Notes under the pieces: generated by a model
Databases searched by the model: none
Seen by the model: only the letters and a program-made list of their open reading frames with translations
Told to the model about the DNA's origin: nothing
Shown: positions 12,632 to 20,473 of the stretch, one piece after another
Position numbering within the stretch: the first letter of the stretch is position 1
How the letters are laid out: each line of letters starts with the position of its first letter
Program-made: the position numbers and the translations under genes
Virus record (IMG/VR): IMGVR_UViG_3300047330_000021
Span: 1 to 26,861 of that record
Origin: a virus
Reading direction: 5' to 3' (one strand)
DNA length: 26,861 bases

Positions 12632-14222
12632 GGGCAGTTCCTCCTTCTTCGTAGATGTCGATCAGTTCCTGTGTCAGTTCTGTAAGGCGATTTGTCTCCG
12701 GGTTGTACTCAAGCCACAGGCATGGTCCCGTACGGCCACAAAACCTGTTCTTTTCAACAGTAACAACTGTAATGTTCCGTCGCCACGCCTCCTTGGCTTT
12801 CTTGTCCCGATACAAAGACATATGAATGTTTGCAACTTTCTCCGGGCCCGCCGAACCACGCGCCTGGCCAGTCCTGTTTGTATGAATGACGCAAAGTACA
12901 GCAATGTTCAACTCCATCGTCATAGTCTTCAGCTTCGTACTGATCTCGTCGAGCTGCTTCCTTTCATCTCCAGACTGATCTGACACGATTATGGACAAGT
13001 GATCGATGACGATGTACTTACACCCGAGGGCAACCATGTGACGAATCTTGTTTAGAATTTCGTCGATGTCGTTGCTGCCGAAGTGGTCGTAGAAGATAGC
13101 CCGATTATGGTCAAGAACCTCTCCATGGGCTTTGATGATATCTTCTGGAGTAAAAGGAGTATCAGGAAGGTGGTACGGCTTGCTGTCATGAATGCTAAGA
13201 AGGCCGAGAGCGGTGTCATGGTTAGGTTCCTCTAGGTGTAGGAAACCTACGCCGTATCCTTCCTTGATGATATCAGGGTTCATCAGCAGACAATACTCAA
13301 TCTCTTTGAGTACGGACGTCTTACCAACACCGGTGTCAGCCATAAGAAGTACAGCCTCTGACAGCCGCATCCCGTACGTCATCTTGTTCAGACCTTGCCA
13401 GGGATATGGCACACAGAAATGGTTAGGACGATTGAGAATCTCATCGGCCATGTCACGACCCATCTTGAGACCATCCGGCTTAAAGGTAGGAGCCTGCCAC
13501 CATTCTCGTACAAACCCCTCACCCTCTTTGTTCCGAAGGTAATCGTTGGGATCGTTGTACTTACGCAGTGAGAGAGTCTTGATCTTACCGATCTCGAAAC
13601 CTACGTTACAGACATCCTTCATAGCCTTCTTACCGGCGTCGTCGTTGTCGAAACAGAAGACGATGTTGTCGAAGGAGTTGAGATATTCGAAGTCACGCTT
13701 GACGTCTTGTACAGCAGTAGAAGAGCTATGGACAGAGACTACTGGCCACTTGCTGCCCATCATCTGATAAGCCGCTGCTGCGTCGTCCTGACCCTCTACG
13801 ACAGTGATATACTTACCTCCAGGAGGGAAGGCATGACGACCGAAGAGACCTGCTCCCTTGATCGAACCTTCGTACGCAAACTGTTTGTTGGGTCCACGGA
13901 TTTTGTTACCGATGTGGTTGCCTTCAATGTCGAAGATGGGATACTTCGCAAGATACTTGGCTCCTTCGCTTCCTACGTCGATGCCATAACGCTTCACCGT
14001 CTCGGCTACAAAACCTCTTTCAGGAAAAGGACGGAAGACAGATGTCATAGGAGTAAAAGGTTTATCAGTTGCTACTTCTGGGGCTGCCAGACTCATATCG
14101 TCAGCCTTATCTGGTGGGATATTACATTTACACGAGAAGCATTTGCCCCAGCCGTTGCTCTGAATACTGTAGGCATCACGAGAGGGACAACGGGGGCAAG
14201 GTAGATGAGTAGTCTTAGTCAT
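12606..14222 (-). CDS. Fused DNA primase-helicase (T7 gp4-like)
   Basis: This 538-residue bifunctional replisome protein begins with a zinc-binding primase ribbon (Cys9, Cys12, Cys28, Cys31). A TOPRIM domain follows (V-V-E-G-Q-D-D at 141-147 and F-D-N-D-D-A-G at 191-197). The RecA-like helicase has Walker A M-A-D-T-G-V-G-K-T-S (about 294-303), Walker B K-Y-I-V-I-D-H-L-S-I and a C-V-I-H-T-N-R motif. It unwinds DNA 5'-3' and primes the lagging strand for the family A polymerase two genes downstream. The first gene after a strong promoter (14253-14281), with GAGGAGGAC ahead of the ATG, so it heads the replication operon. All key motifs are intact. Confidence 0.95.
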   Translation of the reverse strand: MTKTTHLPCPRCPSRDAYSIQSNGWGKCFSCKCNIPPDKADDMSLAAPEVATDKPFTPMTSVFRPFPERGFVAETVKRYGIDVGSEGAKYLAKYPIFDIEGNHIGNKIRGPNKQFAYEGSIKGAGLFGRHAFPPGGKYITVVEGQDDAAAAYQMMGSKWPVVSVHSSSTAVQDVKRDFEYLNSFDNIVFCFDNDDAGKKAMKDVCNVGFEIGKIKTLSLRKYNDPNDYLRNKEGEGFVREWWQAPTFKPDGLKMGRDMADEILNRPNHFCVPYPWQGLNKMTYGMRLSEAVLLMADTGVGKTSVLKEIEYCLLMNPDIIKEGYGVGFLHLEEPNHDTALGLLSIHDSKPYHLPDTPFTPEDIIKAHGEVLDHNRAIFYDHFGSNDIDEILNKIRHMVALGCKYIVIDHLSIIVSDQSGDERKQLDEISTKLKTMTMELNIAVLCVIHTNRTGQARGSAGPEKVANIHMSLYRDKKAKEAWRRNITVVTVEKNRFCGRTGPCLWLEYNPETNRLTELTQELIDIYEEGGTAHESDQPWA

Positions 14223-14252
14223 TCAATCAAGTCCTCCTCAACCTGTACGAGT

Positions 14253-14281
14253 ATTGTACCATATTTAGTCCGATTTGTCAA
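14253..14281 (-). promoter_or_regulatory. Sigma70-type promoter for the replication operon
   Basis: TTGACA (14276-14281), 17-base spacer and TACAAT (14253-14258) on the - strand, with ATATGG at the spacer end (extended -10) and CGTACAGG at the expected transcription start. It overlaps the 3' end of the upstream zinc-protein gene (stop at 14265) and lies 31 bases before the primase-helicase ATG. Confidence 0.88.
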
Positions 14282-14483
14282 GCAAAATCGTATCAGGCTG
14301 CTCATCTTTTTCTAGGATGCCTTCCTTTTCAAGGACATAAGTGACTTCATCTTCGTCGAGAGGGTCGGAGAAAACCTCCGCGATTGCGATCAGACAGGTC
14401 GGACAAGGGTCCCAGTCTTTGTGTTCGTTGTTGTAAGAGACTTGTTCTCCTGTGAGAACATGAGAGCAAATGTAACACTGCAA
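14265..14483 (-). CDS. Small zinc-finger protein, unknown function (72 residues)
   Basis: C-Y-I-C near the start and C-P-T-C about 23 residues later make a four-Cys zinc site. The rest is acidic (D-P-L-D-E-D-E-V-T-Y-V-L-E-K-E-G-I-L-E). TTG is the start: AAAGGA stands eight bases upstream, the same spacing as two other TTG-initiated genes here, and the first ATG in frame would lose the CxxC. It is one of several small Cys-rich genes in a row (14265-14660). A DNA- or RNA-polymerase-binding regulator is possible but not shown. Its end carries the -35/-10 of the replication promoter. Confidence 0.65.
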   Translation of the reverse strand: MQCYICSHVLTGEQVSYNNEHKDWDPCPTCLIAIAEVFSDPLDEDEVTYVLEKEGILEKDEQPDTILLDKSD

Positions 14484-14495
14484 CTTAAATTCCTT

Positions 14496-14660
14496 TCAGC
14501 AACTGAGATCGCAAGGGCGATCCCCGCATTTGACACAAACAAGAAGAGAATAATGACACATCTCTTCAGTTGAGTGACCGTCTTTATCGACGTCACAACC
14601 ACAAAGAGGACATTTTCCTACGGTATCTTCTGGGTAGGGTCCAGTCGGATCACAACACAT
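14496..14660 (-). CDS. Cysteine-rich small protein (54 residues)
   Basis: It reads M-C-C-D-P-T-G-P-Y-P-E-D-T-V-G-K-C-P-L-C-G-C-D, then H-S-T-E-E-M-C-H-Y, V-C-V-K-C-G-D-R-P-C-D-L-S-C at the end. The eleven Cys suggest two zinc sites. The ATG at 14660 follows GGAGAGTGAT, the same leader that precedes the next gene upstream (14997), so the frame's upstream extension (to 14723) is not used. The pattern recurs in small hypothetical phage proteins of unknown role. It lies 13 bases before the next small zinc gene in the operon. Zinc binding follows from Cys spacing; function is unknown. Confidence 0.68.
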   Translation of the reverse strand: MCCDPTGPYPEDTVGKCPLCGCDVDKDGHSTEEMCHYSLLVCVKCGDRPCDLSC

Positions 14661-14670
14661 ATCACTCTCC

Positions 14671-14997
14671 TTACCACCACCAATGAATAATAACTTCTTC
14701 ATCAGCAGGGACACCTTTTTCACGAAGGTAATCTATAAGAGGTACAAGACTAGTCGGCCTCTTTACCCAACCTTTTTGTTCTTCAGGAGTTTTACCCCAA
14801 ACCCACTGCTCACACTCGAAACCTTCGCCTAACTCTTGAAGGTCTTCTCTTGATTTACGAAGAACGTAGTTATCATTACCGAGCTCATAAAACCTCCAAA
14901 GGTTTTTTACCACTTCCTCGACTTCGAGAGGAATGTCTGTCCATTGGGCATCAAGAACCCACATTTTGTGTAAGGCAGGGTTATTCATATAAACCAT
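14671..14997 (-). CDS. Phage protein of unknown function (108 residues)
   Basis: The sequence (M-V-Y-M-N-N-P-A-L-H-K-M-W-V-L-D-A-Q, then L-E-V-E-E-V-V-K-N-L-W-R-F-Y-E-L-G, ending E-V-I-I-H-W-W-W) is acidic and Trp-rich. The central part is helical, the end beta-like (V-P-L-I-D-Y-L-R-E-K-G). AGGAG lies six bases before the ATG at 14997; the upstream in-frame starts lack an RBS. The preceding gene's TGA is one base away (TGATATG). No domain is recognised. It shares a near-identical Shine-Dalgarno leader with the Cys-rich gene downstream. Confidence 0.6.
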   Translation of the reverse strand: MVYMNNPALHKMWVLDAQWTDIPLEVEEVVKNLWRFYELGNDNYVLRKSREDLQELGEGFECEQWVWGKTPEEQKGWVKRPTSLVPLIDYLREKGVPADEEVIIHWWW

Positions 14998-14998
14998 A

Positions 14999-15151
14999 TC
15001 ACTCTCCTGTATATGTGGTGAGTTCGACATCGACGACGTCGTCTTCAAGGGCAAGAAAAGATTCGAGACCTTCCTGTATGATGAATGGTACTTTCAAGAC
15101 ACTGCCGTCTCTGTATGTGATAACTGCAATACGAGGAGGAAAATGGTTCAC
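14999..15151 (-). CDS. Small protein of unknown function (50 residues), coupled to the ATP-grasp gene
   Basis: Translation from GTG gives M-N-H-F-P-P-R-I-A-V-I-T-Y-R-D-G-S-V-L-K, V-P-F-I-I-Q-E-G-L-E-S-F, then L-E-D-D-V-V-D-V-E-L-T-T-Y-T-G-E. It looks like a small beta-sandwich or hairpin protein. The GTG overlaps the TGA of the ATP-grasp gene (GTGA), and its own stop is one base from the next ATG. It has GGAGG only after the start, so initiation probably depends on coupling to the ligase. Tight linkage suggests it might belong to the ligase pathway, for example as a peptide substrate or adapter; this is inference. Confidence 0.6.
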   Translation of the reverse strand: MNHFPPRIAVITYRDGSVLKVPFIIQEGLESFLALEDDVVDVELTTYTGE

Positions 15152-15945
15152 GGCATAAACTCCTTGAAGAAGTCGGCGTAGTCTTGGACGGTCTGACCTT
15201 CTAGTCCGGGAGCGGTATTGACTTCCAACACAGAGGCTTTCCCTCCTGTTGTAAGGATAACATCGACTGCACCAAAGTCGAGGCCCGTCGCTTCCAAAGC
15301 TCGCATAGCGGCAGACCGTACATGTAGCGGAACGTTAATTCCTTGGCGCTGGAAAACGAAACCGTTGGAGTGGGATCGGATGCGCCAGTCTGTTGGTTCT
15401 GTTCCATGCTTTGCTACTTTCTGTTGTTCTGCGATGACTACGAATGTGCCGTCAGAAGTCTTGCCGACGTGGATACGAAATTCTTTCTTCTTCTTCATGT
15501 ACCGTACATAGAGGGGAGCATCGACGAGATCGTCAGGAGTGTCAGCGATGACGATACCAACCCCTGAGTGGCCGTTGAGGACTGTCCGGCAGACGATCGG
15601 ATAAGCTCCTGCCGGAATGTATTCCTTGTCTGTCCAGAACTCAGGGACGATGTCGTCTTCGATTTCAGGGCTGACTGTGAAATCTTTCAGGAGTTGAAAG
15701 AACTTCAGTTTGTCAACAGCTTCTCTCACTTTTAGAGGACTATTCAAAATGGTGACTGTGGTATCCTCAGGGCAAGGGATGTGATGAAGGGAATGAAATT
15801 CAGAGGAACCCCAGTTAATAACGAGGGAATCATTCTTAACTTTCCACTTCGAGTTTGTGAGACGAAGAGCTTTGACGTCCAGGGCTTCGCAGAGAGTTTT
15901 GACACTCTTGCTTCCGGTTTTGTAAGGGAGAATTTTAACGGACAT
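15148..15945 (-). CDS. ATP-grasp ligase (RimK/D-Ala ligase-like)
   Basis: The 265-residue protein has an N-terminal Rossmann-like part, a nucleotide-binding region with I-V-C-R-T-V-L-N-G-H-S-G-V-G-I-V (Lys/Arg plus Gly-rich loop), L-Y-V-R-Y-M-K-K-K-K-E-F-R-I-H-V-G (edge strand with the R-x-H typical of peptide ATP-grasps), and the metal site V-L-E-V-N-T-A-P-G-L (Glu and Asn bind Mg-ATP). These enzymes join a carboxylate to an amine through an acyl-phosphate, often adding amino acids to a peptide or metabolite. It overlaps a GTG-started small gene and lies three bases after the amidoligase stop, with GAGGA before its ATG. With two amidoligases and two amidotransferases nearby it probably belongs to a multistep peptide-bond pathway. 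The substrate is unknown. Confidence 0.85.
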   Translation of the reverse strand: MSVKILPYKTGSKSVKTLCEALDVKALRLTNSKWKVKNDSLVINWGSSEFHSLHHIPCPEDTTVTILNSPLKVREAVDKLKFFQLLKDFTVSPEIEDDIVPEFWTDKEYIPAGAYPIVCRTVLNGHSGVGIVIADTPDDLVDAPLYVRYMKKKKEFRIHVGKTSDGTFVVIAEQQKVAKHGTEPTDWRIRSHSNGFVFQRQGINVPLHVRSAAMRALEATGLDFGAVDVILTTGGKASVLEVNTAPGLEGQTVQDYADFFKEFMP

Positions 15946-15947
15946 GA

Positions 15948-17090
15948 TTAATCCTCATCTGGGTCATAGTTCGACGTAGTTGGGTATTCTTCTGAAATGT
16001 CTGGAATAGAAAACCACTCATTGGCTTGAACAGTTGTAGGAGGTTGAGAAGTCACCGTCTGGTAAGAATGAGGAGCTGGTGCAGGTCCCAGAAGAGGCTT
16101 GTAGACAGGTCCATTAGCCAGAAGAGACTGCAACTCTACCTCTGACATTCCATAAGCCAAAGCTACATTTCCCGATTTCTTCTTAGGACGACCAAAAGGA
16201 TCGTCTTTAGATACTACAGGAACGAAAACAGACCAGTCACGACAGAAACAAATGTCCTGTGCCATTCTGATGCCTTCGTACAGGGAGTCAGAGATTTGGT
16301 CGTCGTTCCAGTCTATACCCTCACGGACGATATCATAGGTATCCCCGAGAATATTCCGCATGAAGAAGAGAGGGCCGCCGTACGAGAACGAGTTGCAAAC
16401 TTCCCGAGGATCAGGGAACTGCTCGGAGAACTCATAGAGACGACGATTGATAGCCACCCAATCAAGGATAAGTTGAGGATCGGTGGCACCACGAAGGTAA
16501 CGATTCTCCAAAGAACCAAACTTTGCCAGAGCCTGAATGTTCAGCCCGGCGTAATGAAGACCGTCATGGAGAGAGACATCGCCGTCACGCTGGATGAACT
16601 TCTTCAAGGTTTGTACGATGTTCGGAGCATCCTTGGCGCGAAGACAGAAGAGATTGCCGACACGATGATCGCCAGACCATTCTGCGAGGATTTCTTCGAG
16701 AGCAAACCACATCGCCGTAAATGAGGCAAGACGGTTGACATTCCAGAGACCGACGTTGAGATGGACGTGGACAGAAGTCCTGTTCGATTCATCCAATTCA
16801 GTTCCGTAATCCTTGAACAGAGTCCAGAGATGCTTGAGAGCATCCGGCACTTCGTCGAAAGTGATAGGAGCAGAAAGGACGTACTCGGCGTTATCTTCGC
16901 CACGGAGAGAATGATCTTCGTGGTAAGACCAGTACGGTTCGAGCTTGGCGCCTGACTTGTAGAACTTGTTGCCTTCGCATTCGATCTCCAGACCGATGTC
17001 ACCGAAGACCTTCCCTTTACTCATCAGGTTTCTGATTTCCTCACCGTACACTTTGTCTTTCAGTGCCGGTATAAAAACTGGATGAGCCAT
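15948..17090 (-). CDS. Amidoligase of glutamine-synthetase fold (Amidoligase_2-like)
   Basis: In this 380-residue protein G-D-I-G-L-E-I-E-C-E-G (about residues 30-40) supplies the paired Glu of the amidoligase metal site. Y-H-E-D-H-S-L-R-G (57-65) plus A-E-Y-V-L-S-A-P (68-75) and S-V-H-V-H-L-N-V (106-113) follow, matching the ordered motifs of the amidoligase family related to glutamine synthetase. L-E-N-R-Y-L-R-G is the downstream Glu/Arg motif. The chemistry is ATP-driven carboxyl-amine ligation. The C-terminal ~80 residues (Pro, Ser, Gln-rich) look disordered. ATG at 17090 is used because AAGGA is seven bases ahead and it overlaps the previous stop (TGATG); GTG at 17093 is the alternative. 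It stands second from the end of the ligase cluster. Confidence 0.82.
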   Translation of the reverse strand: MAHPVFIPALKDKVYGEEIRNLMSKGKVFGDIGLEIECEGNKFYKSGAKLEPYWSYHEDHSLRGEDNAEYVLSAPITFDEVPDALKHLWTLFKDYGTELDESNRTSVHVHLNVGLWNVNRLASFTAMWFALEEILAEWSGDHRVGNLFCLRAKDAPNIVQTLKKFIQRDGDVSLHDGLHYAGLNIQALAKFGSLENRYLRGATDPQLILDWVAINRRLYEFSEQFPDPREVCNSFSYGGPLFFMRNILGDTYDIVREGIDWNDDQISDSLYEGIRMAQDICFCRDWSVFVPVVSKDDPFGRPKKKSGNVALAYGMSEVELQSLLANGPVYKPLLGPAPAPHSYQTVTSQPPTTVQANEWFSIPDISEEYPTTSNYDPDED

Positions 17091-17845
17091 CACACAATCC
17101 TTCCAAAGTATTCAGTTGCTGCGATAACTTCAGTGAGATACTTGAAGTCGTCGCCAAGTTTCAACATCGTCTTGTCACAATGAGGACAGACACCGACGAT
17201 CTCGCTCTTGTATGCAACGAAAAGCATTCCGATAGGTCCTCGGATAAGGGCCAGTTTCCTGTCGAAAGCCACGCCACGATTGGCAATATCGGGATTATTC
17301 AAGGCTTCGAACGTCTCGTCGAGGCCAGGATAGTTACCCAATATAGTGTCTGCCAACTCATTTGACAAGAGGTTGATCTGACGATCTCGATAGGCATTCC
17401 CCCCGAAACAGACAGGAATCTGTGAGAGACTCTGGTTGTTAAGACCTTGTTCCGTACGGCGAGTAGGAGCCCTTTCGACATAGACACAACGGTCATCGAT
17501 GTTCACAAAACCGAGAGGAAATGGCCGGAACTTGTTGAAATGAGGAGAATTCATCTGTTTCCTGATTACCTTCGAATGAGGTTTCATCTGAAGGTACTGG
17601 TCACAGAGAGGTCCAACGGAAGGATTGTCTCCGCTGTTTTTCGAGATGCCATCGAAAGGGGAGAAACGCATCTCGGTTTCTTTGCCGTCACAGAGAGGTT
17701 CCATGTACACCCTGAAGATGTCGTCACCCATGTGGTTGGCAACAGCGAGGACGTGGTAAGGATGGCCGTCGTAGAGAATGACGGTACCCTTGATCCTCTT
17801 ATTAGCCTCAGGAAGAGACTCGTAGAAATTGGGATACTTCGCCAT
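17090..17845 (-). CDS. Uncharacterised protein between two amidoligases (251 residues)
   Basis: I do not recognise a catalytic domain. The N-terminal part (N-K-R-I-K-G-T-V-I-L-Y-D-G-H-P-Y-H-V-L-A) looks like a small SH3-like beta barrel. The middle has R-P-F-P-L-G-F-V-N and V-Y-V-E-R-A-P-T-R-R-T-E-Q-G-L, and the C-terminal part has V-C-P-H-C-D-K-T, one CxxC. The gene lies between the two amidoligases with coupling on both sides: the previous TAA is one base from its ATG, and its TGA overlaps the next ATG. Such constant placement suggests it is part of the ligase complex, perhaps a substrate-presenting or structural subunit. It could also be a ligase substrate. Both are inference. Confidence 0.6.
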   Translation of the reverse strand: MAKYPNFYESLPEANKRIKGTVILYDGHPYHVLAVANHMGDDIFRVYMEPLCDGKETEMRFSPFDGISKNSGDNPSVGPLCDQYLQMKPHSKVIRKQMNSPHFNKFRPFPLGFVNIDDRCVYVERAPTRRTEQGLNNQSLSQIPVCFGGNAYRDRQINLLSNELADTILGNYPGLDETFEALNNPDIANRGVAFDRKLALIRGPIGMLFVAYKSEIVGVCPHCDKTMLKLGDDFKYLTEVIAATEYFGRIV

Positions 17846-17846
17846 C

Positions 17847-18698
17847 TTAACCTTCCTTCACGATAGTTTTCAAAGGATAATTCCAACAGTACTCAAAATC
17901 CTGGTTACGGCGAGAAGAGTTGATAGCCTTGCAGAGGAGTTTGTTGGCATCACTACCACATTTCTCTGGCAAGTAGAGAACCGACATATCCCAGATGGCT
18001 TGGTTCATCCGATCCCAGACAGCTCTACGAAGAGATTTGCTCGTCAACCAGAAGTTGGACAGAACACGGTATTCGACGCCGTAATTCTTGTAGCGACATG
18101 CCCCTGCCTGTCCGTACAGGGAACGACGGATGTTGTCTTTGTCGGACAAGAGAGACCAATATCCGAGATACCAGTCGAGTTGCTTCACAAGGTCGGAGCA
18201 GTGATTGAGATGATCGATATCCTTCGAAAGATCGATATCCTGTGTCCAGCCGATATGGAGATGGCCGCTTGCCGTACGGACACGTTCGAGATCACCAACA
18301 GGTTTCGGGGAAGGATTCTGCATATTCGTCCAGCCGTTGAAGTCTGGGGTGCAGCCGAGAACCTTGGCAGAAGGAGGGATACGTTCCCATTCCTCGATGT
18401 CATACTTGACAGAAGGAACAATAGAGAGCTTGTACCCTTTCGGGAGGAAGGAGAGCAGACTTTTCATCACCTCGACGATGTTACGGTCGAAGTCTTCGAA
18501 GGTCTCGACTGGATCGATGTTGAACTCGGCGGCAGTGCCGTCGACTTGGATAGCTCCGTAAGGAACCTTGAAGGGCTCATCCTTCGTTCCAGGCAACAGA
18601 TCGTGTGCAGAGACGACACGACCTTCTGTGTTGAGAACAAACAATTCTGGGTCACACCCAAACTTGAATCCCGGCAGTGGTTTGATTGGAGCTTTCAC
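17847..18698 (-). CDS. COOH-NH2 ligase, phiEco32-like type 2 (PF14395-like)
   Basis: The 283-residue protein begins F-K-F-G-C-D-P-E-L-F (residues 11-20), the signature that opens the phage type-2 COOH-NH2 ligases. The other motifs follow in order: D-G-T-A-A-E-F-N-I (53-61), A-S-G-H-L-H-I-G-W (143-151) and G-V-E-Y-R-V-L-S-N-F-W (207-217). These are the glutamine-synthetase-fold metal and substrate residues. It should ligate an amine to a carboxylate using ATP, but its substrate has not been established in the literature I know. Start is GTG with AAAGGT at 7-8 bases; there is no nearby ATG. It is the first ligase after the class II amidotransferase and is coupled to the uncharacterised 251-residue gene. 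Confidence 0.85.
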   Translation of the reverse strand: MKAPIKPLPGFKFGCDPELFVLNTEGRVVSAHDLLPGTKDEPFKVPYGAIQVDGTAAEFNIDPVETFEDFDRNIVEVMKSLLSFLPKGYKLSIVPSVKYDIEEWERIPPSAKVLGCTPDFNGWTNMQNPSPKPVGDLERVRTASGHLHIGWTQDIDLSKDIDHLNHCSDLVKQLDWYLGYWSLLSDKDNIRRSLYGQAGACRYKNYGVEYRVLSNFWLTSKSLRRAVWDRMNQAIWDMSVLYLPEKCGSDANKLLCKAINSSRRNQDFEYCWNYPLKTIVKEG

Positions 18699-18720
18699 GA
18701 CTTAGACCTTTCTTGCTGAG

Positions 18721-19890
18721 TTAGAGATGGTTAAGGAGGGACTGGATACCTTCAGGAAGTGTAGGCAGTTCAGGCATGATGAGACGATTTTGTGACGAAT
18801 CGACTGAACATTTCGAACAGAGGATGATGTCGTCGTAGTTTACGACAGTGACGCCAACTGTATCAACATCGATGTCACTATTGCACCAAGAACAACCAAA
18901 GCTAGCCAGCTCATAAAATCGATCAATCGGGAGGTGTCCCGCGAAGGGATCGCTCTTGTCGGCGACGAGATTGATGAACTGGACGCCGTTTCGTCCGGTG
19001 CCGTTACCAGTCGAGCCAGGGGTTGTCGATGAGTTCTTGTTCGGTGTACTCGCCAAGTGTACGTTCGTGGTGCCATGGTGGTGAAAAGGGGTAGTCCCGG
19101 TGCTGTAGTGAGTTACAACCGGGGCAGGCTCCTTTCCCTTGAGTTGACCTTTCTTGGCGTATTCGAGAGGATAGTCCATGTCCGCCTTGTCGCGAAGCTT
19201 GTCGAGATCGAAGGTGTACAACTCGTCGATATCGGTGGCGAAGTAGGTATAACCCTCCGTCGACTGGGCCATGTCATACTTCGACGGCGACAAACCGATT
19301 GCAGCCTGTATCATAGGCCACTCCGACGCCCACATCACCTGCTGGTGGTTTTTCGAGACCGCCGTCCAAAAAGACCGCTCCTTGTTGCGGAGGAAGTTGA
19401 CAGTGTTTTCGTTCTTGTCGTACCAGACGAGTGCCCAGGCTCCTTGGAGGAGAGGGATTGTCTTGTGTACGCCAAACCGAGCGATATGGGTGAAGATAGC
19501 AAGGGAATCGACATCAAATTTTTCTCCGAGTTCGTCTTCCAACTCCATATGAGAGAGGATCGAGAGAGTTCCGTTGTGGGCACCGATGATGTGATCCACT
19601 ACGAAAGGATGGGCGTTATTGGCGTTGACCTTACCCTTCGTCGCTGCCCGGTTGTGGCCGATGAAGACAGAGCTTGCCGTACCCGAGAGGGCGGTGTCAA
19701 ACTTCTTGCTGTCGAACAGGTCGAGAGGATGACTGGCAATCTTGACGACATGGGTATCTTTTGTGGCATGTCGAACTGCTGCAAAACCAGTTGAGTCCAT
19801 GCCTCGGAAGTAGTCGTAGAGCATCAGGCGCTTCATTGTCGCCTCGTCGCGGTGTTCTAACACACCCATAAGTCCCACAAGCCCACACAT
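18721..19890 (-). CDS. Class II glutamine amidotransferase with C-terminal zinc ribbon
   Basis: Translation from the ATG at 19890 starts M-C-G-L-V-G, placing the catalytic Cys2 at the N-terminus after Met removal, as in Ntn-type amidotransferases. An upstream frame extension to 19905 would bury it and lacks an RBS; GGAG is seven bases before 19890. G-M-D-S-T-G-F-A, F-I-G-H-N-R-A-A-T-K-G and G-A-H-N-G-T are the Gln-binding and Arg/His/Asn motifs of the family. Residues ~270-300 are low complexity (His/Thr/Ser/Gly), and then C-S-W-C-N-S-D...L-C-S-K-C forms a zinc ribbon. There is no asparagine-synthetase domain, so it probably releases ammonia from glutamine for a partner ligase downstream (the COOH-NH2 ligase), or acts on a gamma-glutamyl group. 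Confidence 0.82.
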   Translation of the reverse strand: MCGLVGLMGVLEHRDEATMKRLMLYDYFRGMDSTGFAAVRHATKDTHVVKIASHPLDLFDSKKFDTALSGTASSVFIGHNRAATKGKVNANNAHPFVVDHIIGAHNGTLSILSHMELEDELGEKFDVDSLAIFTHIARFGVHKTIPLLQGAWALVWYDKNENTVNFLRNKERSFWTAVSKNHQQVMWASEWPMIQAAIGLSPSKYDMAQSTEGYTYFATDIDELYTFDLDKLRDKADMDYPLEYAKKGQLKGKEPAPVVTHYSTGTTPFHHHGTTNVHLASTPNKNSSTTPGSTGNGTGRNGVQFINLVADKSDPFAGHLPIDRFYELASFGCSWCNSDIDVDTVGVTVVNYDDIILCSKCSVDSSQNRLIMPELPTLPEGIQSLLNHL

Positions 19891-19914
19891 TGTATATCTC
19901 CACACAAATAATAC

Positions 19915-19943
19915 TTGACAAAACTGTCAAAGTATGGTATAAT
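19915..19943 (+). promoter_or_regulatory. Sigma70-type promoter for the HNH gene, with -35 palindrome
   Basis: TTGACA (19915-19920), 17-base spacer, TATAAT (19938-19943) on the + strand with TATGG at the spacer end. TTGACA-AAAC-TGTCAA (19915-19930) is a perfect inverted repeat over the -35 and could be an operator or simply a double -35. The promoter points away from the adjacent - strand amidotransferase gene. Confidence 0.88.
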
Positions 19944-19967
19944 GTAGTATAACCCAAAGGAGTTTCT

Positions 19968-20429
19968 ATGGATAATACTGGCGAAAAGAAAGTCTATTTT
20001 AGATTTCCTTATTCTCAACTTTCCGAAGAGAAAAAACAGAAGCACAGAGATGCCCACAAAAGATGGGCGGAAAAACATCCTCGTACAAAGTACTACAAAG
20101 AGTACGACGAGAAAAGATATGAAATAAGAACACCAGATCGTATGCTGGCTTCTGCGAGAATGCGGTCAAAACAAAGGAATCTTCCTTTTGATCTTGTTAA
20201 AGGTGATGTAGTAATTCCTGAAACTTGTCCTATTTGCGACACTGAACTTCGATCAGCTAAAGGTATCAAAGGAGGTTCTCGTCAGAGCCCAACTCTTGAT
20301 CGAATCTGGTGTGACAAAGGTTACGTCAAAGGAAATATTGCCGTCATTTGTAAAGACTGCAACTCAAAGAAAGGTAATGCGACACCTGACGAATTACGTC
20401 GTATTGCTGATTGGATCGAACAAAAATAA
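19968..20429 (+). CDS. HNH endonuclease, free-standing, own promoter
   Basis: This 153-residue protein has a basic N-terminal part (E-K-K-Q-K-H-R-D-A-H-K-R-W) and a treble-clef nuclease core: C-P-I-C-D-T-E-L, then S-P-T-L-D-R-I (the H-position replaced by L-D), G-Y-V-K-G-N-I-A-V-I-C-K-D-C-N-S-K-K-G. This is the D-R-I...G-Y-x-x-G-N variant common in mobile phage HNH genes. AAAGGAG precedes its ATG. It is on the opposite strand from every neighbour, sits between the class II and class I amidotransferase genes and is AT-richer than they are, all signs of later insertion. Function is probably homing or defence against competing phage; a recombination role is possible. Confidence 0.82.
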   Translation: MDNTGEKKVYFRFPYSQLSEEKKQKHRDAHKRWAEKHPRTKYYKEYDEKRYEIRTPDRMLASARMRSKQRNLPFDLVKGDVVIPETCPICDTELRSAKGIKGGSRQSPTLDRIWCDKGYVKGNIAVICKDCNSKKGNATPDELRRIADWIEQK

Positions 20430-20473
20430 TTCCTTTCAAATTCAAAAGGTTGTGAAATAGTTAAAAATAAAGC

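Noticed and set aside
17829-18719. Long + strand ORF (296 codons) opposite the COOH-NH2 ligase
   Set aside because: Mirror of the codon usage of a strongly identified gene; no RBS or family.
19057-19794. 245-codon + strand ORF opposite the class II amidotransferase
   Set aside because: Antisense shadow; the amidotransferase motifs are clear on the other strand.
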